DNA from: Paraspadella gotoi
Lineage: Eukaryota > Chaetognatha
Direction of reading: 5' to 3'
DNA: 64,000 nucleotides
NCBI GenBank assembly: GCA_051294375.1
Contig: CM119263.1
Coordinates: 16,769,777-16,833,776 of the forward strand
Below the pieces are notes generated by a model. It saw only the letters and a program-made list of their open reading frames with translations. It did no database searches and was not told where the DNA came from. Positions 60,959 to 64,000 of the stretch are shown one piece after another. Within the stretch, counting starts at the first letter, position 1; every line of letters starts with the position of its first letter. A program made the translations under genes and the position numbers.

Positions 60959-63216
60959 ATGAACAAAATATTATTACTGACATTGATTGCGATGTCTATC
61001 AGCGTCGCAGTCAACGGTAAGAAACGAGTTGGTTACCTGAGTGGCTAAATAGGCACGTTCCTAAACTAATTATGGTTTATTAGTCTATGTCAGCCGAGTC
61101 GTTACTACTTGATAGTTACTCTCTCATACACGCAGGAGACTCGCCGGCATCGGCCGAGCCCGCGGATTCGGTCGCGACGGACGAAGCCTCAGCCGAATCT
61201 GACATTTGGGAGGATGAATTCGACATCTTAAGTCATTTGGAAAATAACAATGATGATGACGACGACGACGAAACCAACAATAACAACAACGAGGAAGACG
61301 GCGGGGATGGGCGTGAAGTGCGTAGGGGAAGGGGACGCGGCGGTGAGTAACGGCGTAACTGACTTAACTAGCTAACCGTGATTTTTTTACAAACGTATTT
61401 AATAAGAGAACCAAATATTTGTAGTAAAACTCCATTTTTTGTAACGTGGCATTAGGTCACCATAGGTCGCACCAAGGCGGTGGACACAGGGATCACCAAC
61501 CCGGAAACCGCAGAGGTCACCAACGAGGTCATGCCGGAGCTCATCCCCACGGTGGGCGCCATCGGGCCGGGCAGCGCCGCCGCCGCGGGGCAAAGGCCGT
61601 CTGCCCCTTAACGACGGGGTTGGACGCTGTCCCAGACGTCAACGCCTTCGCCCAGGGTTGCTTCGAGGAGTGGCAGGAGGTCAAGCGGGTCGTCAAGGCC
61701 GCCAGGAGGCAAGCGAGGCGAGGCCGGGGAAGAAACGCACAGGAAGAGGTGAAGATTATAACACAATATATGACATGTATAATTTATTTTTTTTGCTATA
61801 CTATATTAGTTTCGACTCCCAACGTGTTCATTTGTTCCTTTCAGCCTTGCACCCATCCTTGCTGCTCTATGGAGGAAGGAAAAAAATGTTGTCCATCGGT
61901 CGGAGATGAAAACAAATGCCAATTTGTTTTGAAGGAAGGACTCCCGATCCCCCCAGGTAAGCGGAGGCGTAACACAATTTTTAAATTTTAGGCGATGTTG
62001 TATCTTGCATTCCATACCAATTGTATTATCTTCGCTTTTATCTTAAAATTTTAATACTGTATTTGTAATACAAAGACTTTAAACGGTTAATTATTTTTAG
62101 AAGAATTTTCGTTCCGTCCATGTAAAATAAACTCACGAGATCATCGTGTTTGTTATTACTTTTAATATAAACAAACTGAGAACCTTTGGTAAGCGATAAT
62201 TTCTTTCATAACATATCAAATATAAACCAAAGCCTGTCAAAAGTCAGGGGCAAGATAGCTTATTTATTAAATGAATGGATAATTTTTATATTGGTTGTAC
62301 CAATTTCATAAAATTCAGCTCCTTGTATTTTGATGTGCTTTGAGTACATTATAATATTCCCCGATCTAATACTTAAGGGAGTGGTCTTTTCATACAATTG
62401 AAACATTCTTTGAAACATTATACCACTTCATTGATAGGGAAGTCAGGTAGTATGGGAGAGAATAAACGAGACTGAAAGATAGTCTTGATTGAAAGCTTAC
62501 AGGGACCTGCTATGTCATTATCTTGTAAGAGTGATGGAGGCCTTCAACCACCAAAGTCTGTCCAAAGCCAGGGGCAAGATAGCTTATTTATTAAACAAAT
62601 GGATAATTTTTATATCGGTTGTACCAATTTCATAAAAAAACTAATTTGCCGAATTTAATTCTTTCTGATTGAGGAGGAAGAGGACGAGGACGAGGAGGCA
62701 GACGTCATGGGAGGAGAAGGGGAGGAAGGGGGAGAAACCAAGGAAGACAAAACGGACAACAGAACGAGGGAGAGGAAGAGGAAGAGGAGACGTGCTCCAA
62801 CCCTCAAATGAAACGAAAGTAAGTCGTTTGTTTCTATGGTTACTCGTAAACAATACTGCCTTTACGTGAGTTTTGGCCGACGCTGAATTAATGTTATGAT
62901 ATATAATATAATATACGGATTGACGTTTAAAACCCGCAGACAACTTCTCGATTGTTCGGTCGTCGCTCAGGGATCGGCTCGTAAACACACTTTTCTCTTT
63001 TGGATGAAAGGACTGCCTACTGCGGTCAATTCCACGCTGACCTGCAGGTTATTTACCAATAAATCAATCAATTCATACGTAGAACATCGAACATCGACAT
63101 TATTGTAAATTTTGTATGACATTTTTTTTTTATTATATCCTAGATTCGATGCCGATTGCGACGGAGACTTACGCTGCTGCTCTGAAGCGGACGTTTGCGT
63201 TCGAAATTGCGCCTGA
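60959..63216 (+). CDS. secreted RG/His-rich, Cys-rich protein with WAP-like C-terminal module
   Basis: Seven exons join in phase: 60959-61016, 61136-61342, 61456-61748, 61845-61956, 62674-62818, 62940-63047, 63144-63216; 331 aa. Residues 1-18 (MNKILLLTLIAMSISVAV) are a signal peptide. Exon 2 is acidic with Asp and Asn runs and ends RRGRGRG. Exon 3 continues with a Gly/His/Arg-rich stretch, then VCPLTTG and GCFEEWQEVKRVV. Exon 4 is Cys-rich (PCTHPCCSMEEGKKCCPS). Exon 5 is an RG-rich block (GRGRGRGGRR) followed by poly-Glu and one Cys. Exons 6-7 end in TCR|FDADCDGDLRCCSEADVC, close to the DxDCxxxxxCC core of WAP domains but short of a full eight-Cys WAP. Family otherwise unrecognised. The combination suggests an extracellular protease-inhibitor-like or matrix/adhesive protein; that is inference. 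Intron 4 holds two R1 units. Confidence 0.75.
62222..62634 (+). repeat. dispersed repeat R1, one partial and one full unit in tandem
   Basis: 62222-62311 is the 3' third of an R1 unit and is followed directly by a complete unit (62312-62634) bounded by ACCAATTTCAT. It sits in intron 4 of the secreted-protein gene. Confidence 0.8.
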
Positions 63217-63561
63217 ATGTCACGTCATTGAGAACCGTCGTTGCAATTTTTGTAAACGGTCTTCGATTATGCGACTCTACCCCTGATGAAGATTTGTACC
63301 GTTTTTTTTTTCATTTAAACAATTGAATTGGACGATGAAAGGAAATGAGCATAATTTTTGAACAAGGAAAGTCTCATTTTAGTTTTCGTCTTCTTTAAAA
63401 AATTAAAAAGCTTTTTAAATCGATGGTGGCTTTCTTCACTGCGAGTTTGAGCTAGAGATTTCAAAGAAATTTCATTTAGATATATATATTTTCCTTTTTC
63501 CCCTTTATTTGAAACTTTAATCTTTAAACATACATTTGTATTTTTCGTTTCTGGTCTGCTG

Positions 63562-63642
<81 letters not shown>

Positions 63643-63665
63643 TTTCCTCTCTCTCTCTCCTCTCT

Positions 63666-63731
<66 letters not shown>

Positions 63732-64000
63732 CTTCTCATTCTCTCTCTCTCTCCTCTTCTCTCTCTCGCTTTCTTTCTGACGCTGTCGCCTGCCAAAAAT
63801 AATCTCTTGTTTGAATTTCGCCGAGTTGTCCAAATATGACATTTTTTTTCATCCAAATATGGAAACTTTTTCATAAATATGAAACTTTTTCTTCGGTTTT
63901 GCCTATTTTTATTTTTCTGTTTTTTTCATATTTCCTCTCATTTTAATTAATATTATTTCTCTGAAAATTTCCGTTAGTCAAAAGCAACATAAAAAAATGA
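63217..64000. other. 3' region with long (CT)n array
   Basis: 63563-63775 is an interrupted (CT)n microsatellite of about 210 bases. Reading frames through it (poly Ser/Leu or Arg/Glu) are spurious. No gene seen to the window end. Confidence 0.8.

Overview
The window is nuclear DNA from an invertebrate animal. It has multi-exon genes with GT-AG introns (several only about 66 bp), metazoan-only families (KCTD8/12/16-type BTB protein, OSBP-related protein of the ORP3/6/7 type, C-type lectin), eukaryotic tRNA genes with internal A and B boxes, abundant (CT)n/(GA)n microsatellites, MITEs and tRNA-derived SINEs. I cannot fix the phylum; nothing argues for a vertebrate. It is a scaffold with six N gaps, and at least one gap (48129-48153) hides an unrecognised contig overlap.

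Layout. 1-3177: purine-rich and microsatellite DNA, with a possible gene end at the left edge and a speculative small structured RNA near 2.4 kb. 3178-4845: an intronless gene for a TcmP-like (three-Cys-motif partner) protein, a mainly prokaryotic family and the most surprising protein gene here. 4846-11920: intergenic DNA with three gaps, a 291-bp TA-flanked MITE and one orphan terminal exon. 11921-18401: a C-type lectin gene, read as a type II membrane protein whose 5' end is lost in a gap. 24152-27130: a six-exon KCTD8/12/16-like gene. 29818-40960: an AT-rich island with 15 tRNA genes and 15 different anticodons, including an intron-containing elongator tRNA-Met. 41878-58658: an ORP3/6/7-type gene. 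Exons 1-14 and the three preceding tRNA genes are present twice because two overlapping contigs (about 8.8 kb) were placed end to end; exons 15-17 are present once. 60959-63216: a seven-exon gene for a secreted, low-complexity protein with RG-rich, His-rich and acidic parts and Cys-rich, WAP-like modules.

Exon joins were checked for phase by hand. The ORP model sums to 3963 nt (1320 aa) when the intact version of each exon is used, the secreted protein to 996 nt (331 aa) and the KCTD to 747 nt (248 aa). The copy at 48154-56932 carries many one-base homopolymer deletions, so it is the less polished contig; the other copy has one coding frameshift, in exon 13. The genes do not form a pathway; the themes are membrane contact/lipid transport (ORP), receptor modulation (KCTD), extracellular recognition (lectin, secreted protein) and translation (tRNAs).
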